64,000 nt of DNA, taken from NCBI RefSeq assembly GCF_001544495.1, contig NZ_FCNZ02000015.1:62001-126000 (forward strand), in the 5' to 3' direction. The notes beneath the pieces were generated by a model. That model did not search any database. It had not been told where the DNA came from and worked only from the letters and a program-made list of their open reading frames with translations. Origin of the DNA: Caballeronia telluris (GTDB lineage: Bacteria > Pseudomonadota > Gammaproteobacteria > Burkholderiales > Burkholderiaceae). Below are positions 1 through 7,663 of the stretch, piece after piece (positions within the stretch are counted from its first letter, which is position 1; each line of letters starts with the position of its first letter). A program made the position numbers and the translations under genes.

Positions 1-502
1 TCAGCCCGACGCTCACCATGAAGTTGACCCACAGCCCCATGCGGAAATACTCGAAGAGATTCGCCGGATTCTCGATATTGAGCGGCACGTAGTGATAGCT
101 AAGGAGCGCATAGCAAATCACGGCGAAGAGCGCGAGCATCGTCATCATCGTCCACGGCAGCACGGCCGCCGCGATGGCGAGCGACGGAATGTAGAGCGTG
201 ACGAACGGATTGGTCACGCCGCCGGAGAGGAACAGCAACGCCGACAGCGCGCCGAGATCGACCCATAGTTGCCCGAACAGTTCGAGATTGGTCTCGGGTC
301 GCGCCCGCGAGACGCGCAGCCACGTGAACGCGTTGAAGACCGCCTCCAGGCCGATAACGAGCAGCATCGCGGGCAGCGGCAGATGCGCGCCGTAGAAAAC
401 CTGGACGACAGCGATCGTGACGAGCTGTCCAATGATCGCCAGGCTGCGCAGCCAGAACAGATGGCCGAGGTTGACGCGTCCCGTGTTCGTGATTCGATGC
501 AT
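1..502 (-). CDS. RegB/PrrB-type redox sensor histidine kinase, N-terminal part (runs off left edge)
   Basis: An open frame reads from an ATG at 502 to the left edge without a stop. The 167 residues present start MHRITNTGRVNLGHLFWLRS and form a hydrophobic multi-helix sensor domain. The sequence GGVTNPF matches the GGXXNPF heptad of RegB/PrrB/ActS kinases, which is known to sit in the quinone-binding membrane region and let the kinase read the ubiquinone pool. The kinase core (H-box, ATPase) is expected outside the window. An AGGA lies nine bases before the ATG and supports this start. The neighbouring gene at 620 is divergent, so the 117 bases between them should hold both promoters. The partner response regulator is not in the window and probably follows the kinase to the left. 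Family call is firm from the heptad plus topology; the ligand is inferred. Confidence 0.8.
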   Translation of the reverse strand, partial: MHRITNTGRVNLGHLFWLRSLAIIGQLVTIAVVQVFYGAHLPLPAMLLVIGLEAVFNAFTWLRVSRARPETNLELFGQLWVDLGALSALLFLSGGVTNPFVTLYIPSLAIAAAVLPWTMMTMLALFAVICYALLSYHYVPLNIENPANLFEYFRMGLWVNFMVSVGL

Positions 503-619
503 CGCGATGAATCCTGCGTGTATTTCGGAATTATCTTGTGGTCGAAGATTACAGGTTGCCACACCATCGAAAGTTAAATTTCGAAAACCTGGCGCGGCCC
601 GGCCGCCAACTTCAAAACG

Positions 620-2311
620 ATGACTCGCAGCCCCAAATCCAGCCGAAATCCTTCCCAAACCGCCCAGGACGACATTATCGCGCGCGTGTTACCCGTCTAT
701 CTCGCCAATGCTCAATCCGCTGCCGAGCGACAATTGGCCGCAGAACAGGCCATCTGGCTGCAGGCGGCGCTGATCCTGCAACCGGAACTCGTCGATGCGA
801 GACTGCAACTCATCGACGTCATGCTCAAGCGCGGCGCGATCGCCGATGCGATCACGCTGGCCGCGAACCTCGTCGAGCGCGAGCCGCATCATGCAACCGC
901 GCTCTGGCATCTCGGGTACGCGCTGCAACGCGGCGGGCATCACGCCGAAGCCGTCCCGTTCTATCAGCGCGCATACGCCATCGACCCTTCGGTGCCGACG
1001 CTGCGCAACAATCTCGCGGTCGCGCTGGAAATGACGGGTCACGCCGAGGAATCGCTCAGGCTGCTGGAAGAAGCCGTCACGAGTAACGCGAACGACATCG
1101 AGGCATGGACCAACCTGTCGCGCCTCTATCCGCAGCGTGGCGAACTGGAGCACGCGCTCGCGGCCGGCCGGCGCGCCGTCCAGATCGACGCGTCGAACGC
1201 GCTCGCACAGTCGAACTACAGTCTCGCGCTGAAGGAAGCCCAGCGCTGGGAAGACTCCACCGCCGCGGCACTCGCCGCCGCCGAGGCCGCGCCGCAGACG
1301 CCGCGTTTTCCGTTCAATCTGTCGCTGCTGGACCTCGTCCAGCGCAACTACGCACGGGGCTGGCGGAACTTCGAGGCGCGCTGGGACGGATCGTCGGAAC
1401 TCGCGGGCACTTACCCCCCTTTCACCGTGTCGCGCTGGAACGGCGAGCCGCTGCGCGGCAAGACGCTGCTCCTTTGGGGCGAACAGGGTTTCGGCGATGC
1501 GCTGCAGTTCTGTCGCTTCGTGCCCATGCTTGCGAAGCAGGTCCACGCGCAGGGCGGCAAGCTCGTATGGGTGACGTACAAGGGCCTGCATCCGCTGATG
1601 GCGCGCATGGCGCCGAAGGGCGTCGAGTGCATCGCGCACGATGCCGAGCTGCCCGAGCATGATTTCCAATTCCCGCTCCTGAGCCTGCCGCTGCATTTCA
1701 ATCTCGACGAAGACTCGATTCCCGCGAAGCGCGCCTATCTCACCGCCGACGCAGAGCGCGCCGCGTCGTGGCGTGCCGAGGCACAGGGCCGCAGACCATT
1801 GCGCGTCGGCCTCGTATGGAGCGGCAGCGCGGCGCATCAGCGCAATCCGTTCCGCAGTGTCGGCATCGAACGCTTTGCCAAGGCGTTCGGCTCGCTCGAC
1901 AACGTCGCGTTCTTTTCGCTGCAAAAGGGCGCGCAAGATGTCGTCGCTGCCGCGCGCGAGCAAGGTTTCGCGATCGCCGATCACACCGCCCAATTCGAGA
2001 CCTTCGACGACACCGCCGCCTTCATCGACTCGCTCGACCTCGTCATCACCGTGTGCACGAGCGTGGCGCACCTGGCCGCGGCGCTCGGCAAGCCGACGTG
2101 GGTGCTGCTCGATGTCAATCCGCACTGGGTCTGGCAACTGGAGCGCACCGACAGCCCGTGGTATCCGAGCGCGACGCTGTATCGGCAGAAGCATTTCGCG
2201 CAATGGGCACTGGTGCTGGAAGAGCTCACGCGCGACCTGAGCGCGCTCGCCACGAAACACGCAAGCGCGGCAGCGCCGAAACGGCGCACGACGAAAAAGC
2301 TGGCCGAGTAA
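620..2311 (+). CDS. TPR protein with glycosyltransferase-9/41-like C-terminal domain
   Basis: 563 residues. The N-terminal half (about 60-240) has tetratricopeptide repeats, for example HHATALWHLGYALQRGGHHA and the following LRNNLAVALEMTGHAEESL. The C-terminal half resembles the GT-B fold transferase module often joined to TPRs in Burkholderiaceae: GKTLLLWGEQGFGDALQFCR, GLVWSGSAAHQRNPFRSV, DLVITVCTSVAHLAAALGKP and DSPWYPS. Such proteins are thought to glycosylate proteins or surface glycans; no substrate can be named here. In the usual core motif the residue before TSVAHLA is Asp (as in the relative at 49675-51450, DTSVAHLAGALGKP); here it is Cys479. No clear Shine-Dalgarno precedes the ATG. 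A strong bidirectional terminator follows directly, so the gene is probably a single transcription unit, divergent from the sensor kinase. Confidence 0.8.
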   Translation: MTRSPKSSRNPSQTAQDDIIARVLPVYLANAQSAAERQLAAEQAIWLQAALILQPELVDARLQLIDVMLKRGAIADAITLAANLVEREPHHATALWHLGYALQRGGHHAEAVPFYQRAYAIDPSVPTLRNNLAVALEMTGHAEESLRLLEEAVTSNANDIEAWTNLSRLYPQRGELEHALAAGRRAVQIDASNALAQSNYSLALKEAQRWEDSTAAALAAAEAAPQTPRFPFNLSLLDLVQRNYARGWRNFEARWDGSSELAGTYPPFTVSRWNGEPLRGKTLLLWGEQGFGDALQFCRFVPMLAKQVHAQGGKLVWVTYKGLHPLMARMAPKGVECIAHDAELPEHDFQFPLLSLPLHFNLDEDSIPAKRAYLTADAERAASWRAEAQGRRPLRVGLVWSGSAAHQRNPFRSVGIERFAKAFGSLDNVAFFSLQKGAQDVVAAAREQGFAIADHTAQFETFDDTAAFIDSLDLVITVCTSVAHLAAALGKPTWVLLDVNPHWVWQLERTDSPWYPSATLYRQKHFAQWALVLEELTRDLSALATKHASAAAPKRRTTKKLAE

Positions 2312-2332
2312 GCCGGCACGCGGCTCCAGTCG

Positions 2333-2365
2333 AAAACGGCGACCTCGCTCAGGTCGCCGTTTTTT
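2333..2365. terminator. Bidirectional rho-independent terminator
   Basis: Stem AACGGCGACCT / AGGTCGCCGTT with a CGCTC loop, flanked by a T run on the right and an A run on the left. It serves the TPR-glycosyltransferase gene from the left and the convergent CWC gene from the right; the TAA stop of the latter lies inside the T run. Confidence 0.9.
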
Positions 2366-2576
2366 ATGCGTCCGGTTGCGCGCGCCGGATTTCGTCGGCG
2401 AGGCACGCCGGACACAGGCATCCGACGCCGCTTCTCAAGCGCGCGAGCGGCAGTTCGGGCATCGATGCGCACCAGCATCGGGCGTCACCGGCGAGCGATC
2501 CGCAGCGAAACGCGGTCCCGCAACGCGAACAGGTCGCGCCGCCTGCAACTTCCTTGCGAACAGTTTCGGTAGCCAT
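2364..2576 (-). CDS. Small cysteine-rich CWC-family protein
   Basis: 70 residues, starting MATETVRKEVAGGATCSRCG. Six cysteines are arranged as CSRCG, FRC, CWC and CLCPACL, with the CWC triplet that gives the Pfam family Cys_rich_CWC its name. The pattern suggests a small metal-binding (zinc) domain; the role is unknown. It converges on the TPR-glycosyltransferase gene across a shared terminator and diverges from argB, with 138 bases between the two starts. The coding evidence is the family match, since the gene is short and has no strong ribosome site. Confidence 0.7.
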   Translation of the reverse strand: MATETVRKEVAGGATCSRCGTAFRCGSLAGDARCWCASMPELPLARLRSGVGCLCPACLADEIRRAQPDA

Positions 2577-2714
2577 CGTCGATTTGTCACGGAAATATCA
2601 TGATCATCCCACGCTCGCGCGGCCGCGCAACGGCTGCGGCAAATCGCCCTGCTGCGATACGTCAGTCCTGTACAATTCGGCGTGTTTAAACCGCTCCTCG
2701 CCTCATTCGCCGCC

Positions 2715-3614
2715 ATGTCCGAGCTTCCCGACCTTACGCAGATCGCGCCGACCCTGAAAGCCGAAATTCTGGCCGAGGCGCTGCCCTACATTCGCCAGTA
2801 CCACGGCAAGACGATCGTGATCAAGTACGGCGGCAACGCGATGACCGAAGAGCGCCTGAAGCAGGGCTTCGCGCGCGATGTGATCCTCTTGAAGCTGGTC
2901 GGCATCAATCCGGTGATCGTTCACGGCGGCGGCCCGCAGATCGACCAGGCGCTCAAGAAGATCGGCAAGCAGGGCACCTTTATCCAGGGCATGCGCGTCA
3001 CCGACGAAGAGACGATGGAAGTCGTCGAATGGGTGCTCGGCGGCGAAGTGCAGCAGGACATCGTCACGCTGATCAACCATTTCGGCGGACAGGCGGTCGG
3101 CCTGACCGGCAAGGACGGCGGCCTCATCCACGCGCGCAAGCTGCAAATGCCGGATCGCGATAATCCGGGCCAGTTCATCGACATCGGCCAGGTCGGCGAG
3201 GTCGAGGCGATCAATCCGGCGGTCGTGAAGGCGCTTCAGGACGACGCGTTCATTCCGGTCATCTCGCCGATCGGCTTCGGCGAAGACGGTCTCTCGTACA
3301 ACATCAACGCGGATCTCGTCGCGGGCAAGCTCGCGGTCGTGCTGAACGCCGAGAAGCTCGTGATGATGACCAACATCCCCGGCGTGATGGACAAGGAAGG
3401 CAATCTGCTCACGGACCTCTCCGCGCGCGAGATCGACGCGCTTTTCGCCGACGGCACGATCTCCGGCGGCATGTTGCCGAAAATCTCGTCCGCGCTCGAT
3501 GCCGCGAAGAGCGGCGTGCGTTCGGTGCACATCATCGACGGGCGCATCGAGCACTCGGTGCTCCTCGAAATCCTGACCGAACAGCCGTTCGGCACGATGA
3601 TCCGCTCACACTGA
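2715..3614 (+). CDS. argB: Acetylglutamate kinase
   Basis: 299 residues. Phosphorylates N-acetyl-L-glutamate with ATP, the second step of arginine synthesis, in the cytosol. Amino-acid-kinase fold features are clear: VIKYGGNAMT (Lys of the active site), NPVIVHGGGPQI (substrate loop), NINADLVAGKLA and GMLPKISSALDAAKSGV near the C-terminus. The ATG at 2715 (MSELPDLTQIAPTLKAEIL) matches the family start. A GTG at 2682 opens the same frame but lies close to where a -10 box TACAAT (2671-2676) would start transcription, so it is unlikely. The HAD phosphatase gene follows after 45 bases and may be co-transcribed. Confidence 0.97.
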   Translation: MSELPDLTQIAPTLKAEILAEALPYIRQYHGKTIVIKYGGNAMTEERLKQGFARDVILLKLVGINPVIVHGGGPQIDQALKKIGKQGTFIQGMRVTDEETMEVVEWVLGGEVQQDIVTLINHFGGQAVGLTGKDGGLIHARKLQMPDRDNPGQFIDIGQVGEVEAINPAVVKALQDDAFIPVISPIGFGEDGLSYNINADLVAGKLAVVLNAEKLVMMTNIPGVMDKEGNLLTDLSAREIDALFADGTISGGMLPKISSALDAAKSGVRSVHIIDGRIEHSVLLEILTEQPFGTMIRSH

Positions 3615-3659
3615 GCCTTCTTCTTCGTGGCGCAATGCCCGTTGCGCCACGCTTCCCGC

Positions 3660-4391
3660 ATGAAACCCACTCGCACTCCGCGACGGCGTCGCGTCAAACA
3701 GCGCGGTCCCGTCTGGCTCTTCGACCTCGACAACACGCTGCACCACGCGTCGCACGAAATCTTCCCGGCGATCAACAAGGGGATGACGCAGTACATCATC
3801 GACACGCTGAACGTCGACGTCGATGAGGCCAACCGGCTGCGCGTCGGCTACACGGTGCGTTACGGCGCGACGCTGCTCGGCCTCGTGCGCCACCACGGCA
3901 CCGATCCCGCCGATTTCCTGCGCGCCGTGCACACCTTCGCCGACCTGAAGTCGATGGTGCGCGCCGAACGCGGACTCGCGCGGATGCTGCGCGCGCTGCC
4001 CGGACGCAAGATCGTGCTGACCAACGCGCCGACGCTCTACGCGCGCGCGGTGCTCGCGGAACTCGGCATCGGCAGGCTGTTCGAGCGCGTGATCGCGATC
4101 GAGGACATGCGCGACGGCCAGACGTGGCGCGCGAAGCCCGACGCGCAAATGCTGCGCCGGGCGATGCGCCGCGCCGACGTGCGTCTGGAAGACGCGATCC
4201 TCGTCGAAGATACGCGCGGGCATCTGAAGCGCTACAAGCGGCTCGGGATTCGCACGGTGTGGATCGTCGGCCATCTGCCGCACGCGCGCGACGCAAGCGG
4301 CAAGCTCTCGATGCGCCGCCCCGGCACGGGACGCCCGCATTACGTCGATCTGCGCGTGCGGTCGCTGCGCTCGCTCGCGCTGGGCGTCTAA
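3660..4391 (+). CDS. HAD-family pyrimidine 5'-nucleotidase-like hydrolase
   Basis: 243 residues from the ATG at 3660 (MKPTRTPRRRRVKQRGPVWL). HAD motif I is FDLDNTLHH (two Asp, nucleophile first), motif II VLTNAP, and the C-terminal acidic motif is ILVEDTRGHLK. The helical cap after motif I fits the Sdt1/Phm8-like pyrimidine 5'-nucleotidase subfamily, which dephosphorylates UMP/CMP or related small phosphates; actual substrate unknown. The N-terminus is strikingly basic (RTPRRRRVKQR). It follows argB by 45 bases and is followed by the riboswitch leader of metX. A GTG at 3627 would extend the frame by 11 residues that do not look conserved. Confidence 0.85.
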   Translation: MKPTRTPRRRRVKQRGPVWLFDLDNTLHHASHEIFPAINKGMTQYIIDTLNVDVDEANRLRVGYTVRYGATLLGLVRHHGTDPADFLRAVHTFADLKSMVRAERGLARMLRALPGRKIVLTNAPTLYARAVLAELGIGRLFERVIAIEDMRDGQTWRAKPDAQMLRRAMRRADVRLEDAILVEDTRGHLKRYKRLGIRTVWIVGHLPHARDASGKLSMRRPGTGRPHYVDLRVRSLRSLALGV

Positions 4392-4405
4392 AGCCGATTT
4401 TCCGC

Positions 4406-4411
4406 TATACT
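4406..4411 (+). promoter_or_regulatory. Candidate -10 box for the metX riboswitch leader
   Basis: TATACT 15 bases after the stop of the HAD gene and about 20 bases before the aptamer. No good -35 is visible, so this is a candidate only. A start near 4418 would place the whole aptamer in the 5' leader of metX. Confidence 0.45.
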
Positions 4412-4430
4412 TCCTCGCTATCCCGAATTA

Positions 4431-4516
4431 CCCACGCGCCGATTTGCTGACTCGATTGCGGGCGCGCGAACCCTTCGCCGGGTTCACTACAAATGCGGCT
4501 AAAGAGGTCGTCAGCC
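4431..4516 (+). ncRNA. SAM-II (SAM-alpha) type riboswitch in the metX leader
   Basis: The stretch has the layout of the SAM-II H-type pseudoknot. P1 is CGCGCC (4435-4440) with GGCGCG (4461-4466). The 20-base loop between them has GATTTG at its 5' side and GATTGCG at its 3' side, both conserved in this class. After P1 comes an inserted hairpin GAACCC/GGGTTC (4468-4485), then AAATGCGGCTAAAGAGG (4491-4507), which carries the near-invariant GCTAAA core. Loop bases GCTGAC (4446-4451) can pair with GTCAGC (4510-4515) to close the pseudoknot. SAM-II aptamers bind S-adenosylmethionine and normally switch off downstream methionine synthesis, which fits metX 68 bases further on. The extra hairpin and the long spacer to the ribosome site are less usual. 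Confidence 0.82.
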
Positions 4517-4583
4517 GCGCAATCGCTTTTCCCCCGCGCATCGCCGACACCGTTTAGCCGCCCTGTCAATGAAGGCGGAATGA

Positions 4584-5729
4584 ATGGAATCGATCGGCAT
4601 CGTCACTCCAGAGACACTGCATTTTTCCGAACCGCTCGGCATGCAGAACGGCAGCCGTTTCGGCGACTACGATCTCGTCGTCGAAACGTATGGCGAACTG
4701 AATGCCGCGCGCTCGAACGCCGTGCTCGTCTGTCATGCGCTGAACGCGTCGCATCACGTCGCGGGCGTGTACGCCGACAATCCGAAGGACGTCGGCTGGT
4801 GGGACAACCTCGTCGGCCCCGGCAAACCACTCGACACCAATCGGTTCTTCGTGATCGGCGTGAACAATCTCGGCTCGTGCTTCGGCTCGACCGGCCCGAT
4901 GAGCATCGACCCGTCAACCGGTAAGCCGTACGGCGCGAGCTTTCCGGTCGTGACCGTCGAGGACTGGGTGCACGCGCAGGCGCGCGTCGCGGACCGCTTC
5001 GGCATCGAACGCTTCGCCGCCGTGATGGGCGGCAGCCTGGGCGGCATGCAGGCGCTCGCGTGGAGCATGATGTATCCCGAGCGGCTCGGCCATTGCATCG
5101 TCGTCGCCTCGACGCCGAAGCTCTCCGCGCAGAACATCGCGTTCAACGAGACGGCGCGCTCGGCCATTCTCTCGGACCCCGACTTCCACGGCGGCGACTA
5201 TTACGCGCACGGCGTGAAGCCGCGCCGCGGCCTGCGCGTGGCGCGGATGATCGGCCACATCACGTATCTGTCCGATGACGACATGGCGAACAAGTTCGGC
5301 CGTGCGCTGCGCCGGGCCGAAGGCGCGCTCGACGCGTACAACTTCAACTTCGACGTCGAGTTCGAAGTGGAGTCGTATCTGCGTTATCAGGCCGACAAGT
5401 TCGCCGAATACTTCGACGCCAACACGTATCTGCTGATCACGCGCGCGCTCGACTACTTCGATCCGGCAAAGGCGTTCGACGGCGATCTCACGAAGGCGCT
5501 CGCGCACACGAAGGCGAAATACCTGATCGCGAGTTTCTCGACCGACTGGCGCTTCGCGCCCGCGCGCTCGCGCGAACTCGTGAAGGCGCTGCTCGACCAC
5601 AAGCGCACCGTGAGCTACGCGGAAATCGACGCGCCGCACGGCCACGATGCCTTCCTGCTCGACGACGCGCGCTATCACAACCTGCTGCGCGCCTATTACG
5701 AACGCATTGCCGCCGAGGTGGGCGCATGA
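4584..5729 (+). CDS. metX: Homoserine O-acyltransferase (MetX)
   Basis: 381 residues. Acylates homoserine, the first committed step of methionine synthesis. Alpha/beta-hydrolase fold with the nucleophile Ser151 in VMGGSLGGMQALAW, the acid in STDWRFAP and the base in DAPHGHDAFLL. The family is named acetyltransferase, but many proteobacterial MetX proteins are known to use succinyl-CoA; the sequence alone does not settle it here. The start is supported by AAGGCGGA upstream. A SAM-II type riboswitch precedes it, so expression should fall when S-adenosylmethionine is plentiful. The stop overlaps the metW start by four bases (ATGA), giving translational coupling. Confidence 0.95.
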   Translation: MESIGIVTPETLHFSEPLGMQNGSRFGDYDLVVETYGELNAARSNAVLVCHALNASHHVAGVYADNPKDVGWWDNLVGPGKPLDTNRFFVIGVNNLGSCFGSTGPMSIDPSTGKPYGASFPVVTVEDWVHAQARVADRFGIERFAAVMGGSLGGMQALAWSMMYPERLGHCIVVASTPKLSAQNIAFNETARSAILSDPDFHGGDYYAHGVKPRRGLRVARMIGHITYLSDDDMANKFGRALRRAEGALDAYNFNFDVEFEVESYLRYQADKFAEYFDANTYLLITRALDYFDPAKAFDGDLTKALAHTKAKYLIASFSTDWRFAPARSRELVKALLDHKRTVSYAEIDAPHGHDAFLLDDARYHNLLRAYYERIAAEVGA

Positions 5730-6334
5730 ACCAGAACACACTCGATTACCTCGCGATGCGCGCCGATTTCCGCGCGATCGCGCGCTGGGTGGAACCACGC
5801 GCGACCGTCCTCGATCTGGGTTGCGGCGATGGGTCGCTCCTGTCGCTGCTCGGCGAAGAACTCGATGTGAACGGCTACGGCATCGAAATCAACGATGCCG
5901 GCGTGCTCGCGTGCGCGCAAAAAGGCGTGAACGTGATCCAGCAGAATCTGGAAGACGGCCTGCGCCTCTTCGAAGACGACAGCTTCGACTTCGCGATCCT
6001 CTCGCAGACGCTTCAGACGATTCACCAGACCGCCGCGATCCTGCGCGAGACGGTGCGCGTCGGGCGCGAGTGCATCGTCTCGTTTCCGAATTTCGGCTAC
6101 TGGCCGCATCGGCTGGCGGTGATTCAGGGGCGCATGCCGGTGTCGAAAGCGCTGCCTTATCAGTGGCACAACACGCCGAACGTGCGCGTCCTGACCATCA
6201 AGGACTTCGAGGCGCTCGCGCCGGAAGTCGGCATCGAAATCCTCGATCGCGTGGTGCTGCACGGCGGGCAGGCGATCCGTTGGGGCGCGAACTGGCGTGG
6301 TAGTCTTGCGGTCTATCGCGTGAAGCGCGGCTAG
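5726..6334 (+). CDS. metW: Methionine biosynthesis protein MetW
   Basis: 202 residues, class I SAM-dependent methyltransferase fold: motif I VLDLGCGDGSLLSLL, then the acidic GIEINDAG. Phenotypic work on the family links MetW to methionine synthesis together with MetX, and it is nearly always encoded next to it; the reaction is not established, and a role in modulating MetX is one proposal. The four-base overlap with metX places it under the same riboswitch. The start at the ATGA overlap gives the standard family N-terminus MNQNTLDYLAMRADF. Confidence 0.93.
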   Translation: MNQNTLDYLAMRADFRAIARWVEPRATVLDLGCGDGSLLSLLGEELDVNGYGIEINDAGVLACAQKGVNVIQQNLEDGLRLFEDDSFDFAILSQTLQTIHQTAAILRETVRVGRECIVSFPNFGYWPHRLAVIQGRMPVSKALPYQWHNTPNVRVLTIKDFEALAPEVGIEILDRVVLHGGQAIRWGANWRGSLAVYRVKRG

Positions 6335-6376
6335 CCTGGCCTTCGCGCATCGACAACAGCATTCGCTTTCATCCCT

Positions 6377-7663
6377 ATGTCCAACTCGCCACACGAGGCG
6401 CCCGCTCTTACTGCACACGAAGATCATCCCGGCTGGCGCGCGTTCCTGAACGGACGCATCCTGACCTGCGTCTTTCTCGGCTTTACGTCGGGTTTGCCGC
6501 TCTTCACGCTCGTCTATCTGGTGCAGGCGTGGCTGCGCAAGGAAGGCGTCGATCTGAAGGAAATCGGTCTCTTCGCGCTGATTCAATTTCCCTATACGTG
6601 GAAGTTCGTCTGGGCACCGCTGATGGACCGCTACGTGCCGCGCCTGCCCGGCTGGCGGCCCGGCAGACGGCGCGGCTGGATGCTCGTCACGCAGTTGCTG
6701 GTCGCGGCGGCGATCGGCGCGCTCGGCTTCATCTCGCCGGCGAAGGACATCTGGAGCGTGGCCGCGCTCACGGCGCTCGTCGCGTTCTTCGGCGCGAGCC
6801 AGGACATTTCGATCGACGCCTACCGCCGCGAACTGCTCGCCGATACCGAGCAGGGCTTGGGCAACGCCGTCCACGTGAACGCGTACAAGATCGCGGCGCT
6901 GATTCCCGGCTCGCTCGCGCTGATCCTCGCGGATCACCTGCCGTGGTCCACCGTCTTCATCGTCACCGCGGCGTTCATGCTGCCGGGCATCGTGATGACG
7001 CTCGTCGTGAAGGAACCGGAAGTGCACGGCGCGCCGCCGAAGAACCTGCGCGAGGCGATCGTCGAACCGTTTCACGAGTTCGTCTCGCGCGACGGCTGGC
7101 GCACCGCGATGCTCGTGCTCGGCTTCATCTTCCTCTACAAGCTCGGCGACACGATGGCGACGACGCTATCGACCTCGTTCTTCCTCGACATCGGCTTCAA
7201 CATGACGCAGATCGGCGTGATCGCGAAGACGGTCGCGTTCTGGGCGAGCCTCGCGGGCGGAATCATCGGCGGAATCTGGCTCGTGAAGATCGGCATCGCG
7301 CGCGGTCTGTGGATTTTCGGCGTGCTGCAAATCGTCTCGACGCTCGGCTTCGCGTGGCTCGCGAAACTCGGGCCGTCGCCGCTCGCGCTCGGCGGCCTGT
7401 ACGGCTTCGAAACTTTCGCGACCGGCCTCACGATGGCGGCGTTTACCGCGTACATCGCGAGCACGACCGACCCGCGCTACACCGCCACGCAATTCGCGCT
7501 GTTCACGAGCCTTGCCTCGGTGCCGCGCACGCTGGCGTCGGCATCGAGCGGCTTCATCGTCGCGCAGACGGGCTGGTTCGAGTACTTCATGATCTGCACC
7601 GCGCTCTCGATTCCGGGCATGTTACTGTTGCCGAAGATCGCGCCCTGGAGAGCCCAACGATGA
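6377..7663 (+). CDS. ampG: AmpG-family muropeptide permease (MFS)
   Basis: 428 residues, a polytopic major-facilitator protein with about 12 hydrophobic segments. AmpG carries 1,6-anhydro-muropeptides released by lytic transglycosylases from the periplasm to the cytosol for cell-wall recycling and, in many species, for beta-lactamase induction. Visible family features are LGFTSGLPLFTLVYLVQAWL near the N-terminus, FPYTWKFVWAPLMDR, and ASQDISIDAYRRELL, with GNAVHVNAYKIAALIPG in the next helix. It begins 43 bases after metW and overlaps the downstream protease by four bases. No ampD or ampC is in the window. Confidence 0.92.
   Translation: MSNSPHEAPALTAHEDHPGWRAFLNGRILTCVFLGFTSGLPLFTLVYLVQAWLRKEGVDLKEIGLFALIQFPYTWKFVWAPLMDRYVPRLPGWRPGRRRGWMLVTQLLVAAAIGALGFISPAKDIWSVAALTALVAFFGASQDISIDAYRRELLADTEQGLGNAVHVNAYKIAALIPGSLALILADHLPWSTVFIVTAAFMLPGIVMTLVVKEPEVHGAPPKNLREAIVEPFHEFVSRDGWRTAMLVLGFIFLYKLGDTMATTLSTSFFLDIGFNMTQIGVIAKTVAFWASLAGGIIGGIWLVKIGIARGLWIFGVLQIVSTLGFAWLAKLGPSPLALGGLYGFETFATGLTMAAFTAYIASTTDPRYTATQFALFTSLASVPRTLASASSGFIVAQTGWFEYFMICTALSIPGMLLLPKIAPWRAQR

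Noticed and set aside
689..2260. A 523-codon open frame opposite the first TPR-glycosyltransferase
   Set aside because: Arg-rich shadow without any recognisable motif or ribosome site.
2682..2714. An earlier GTG start for argB
   Set aside because: It lies at or near the probable transcription start after TACAAT at 2671-2676, and the family begins at the ATG at 2715.
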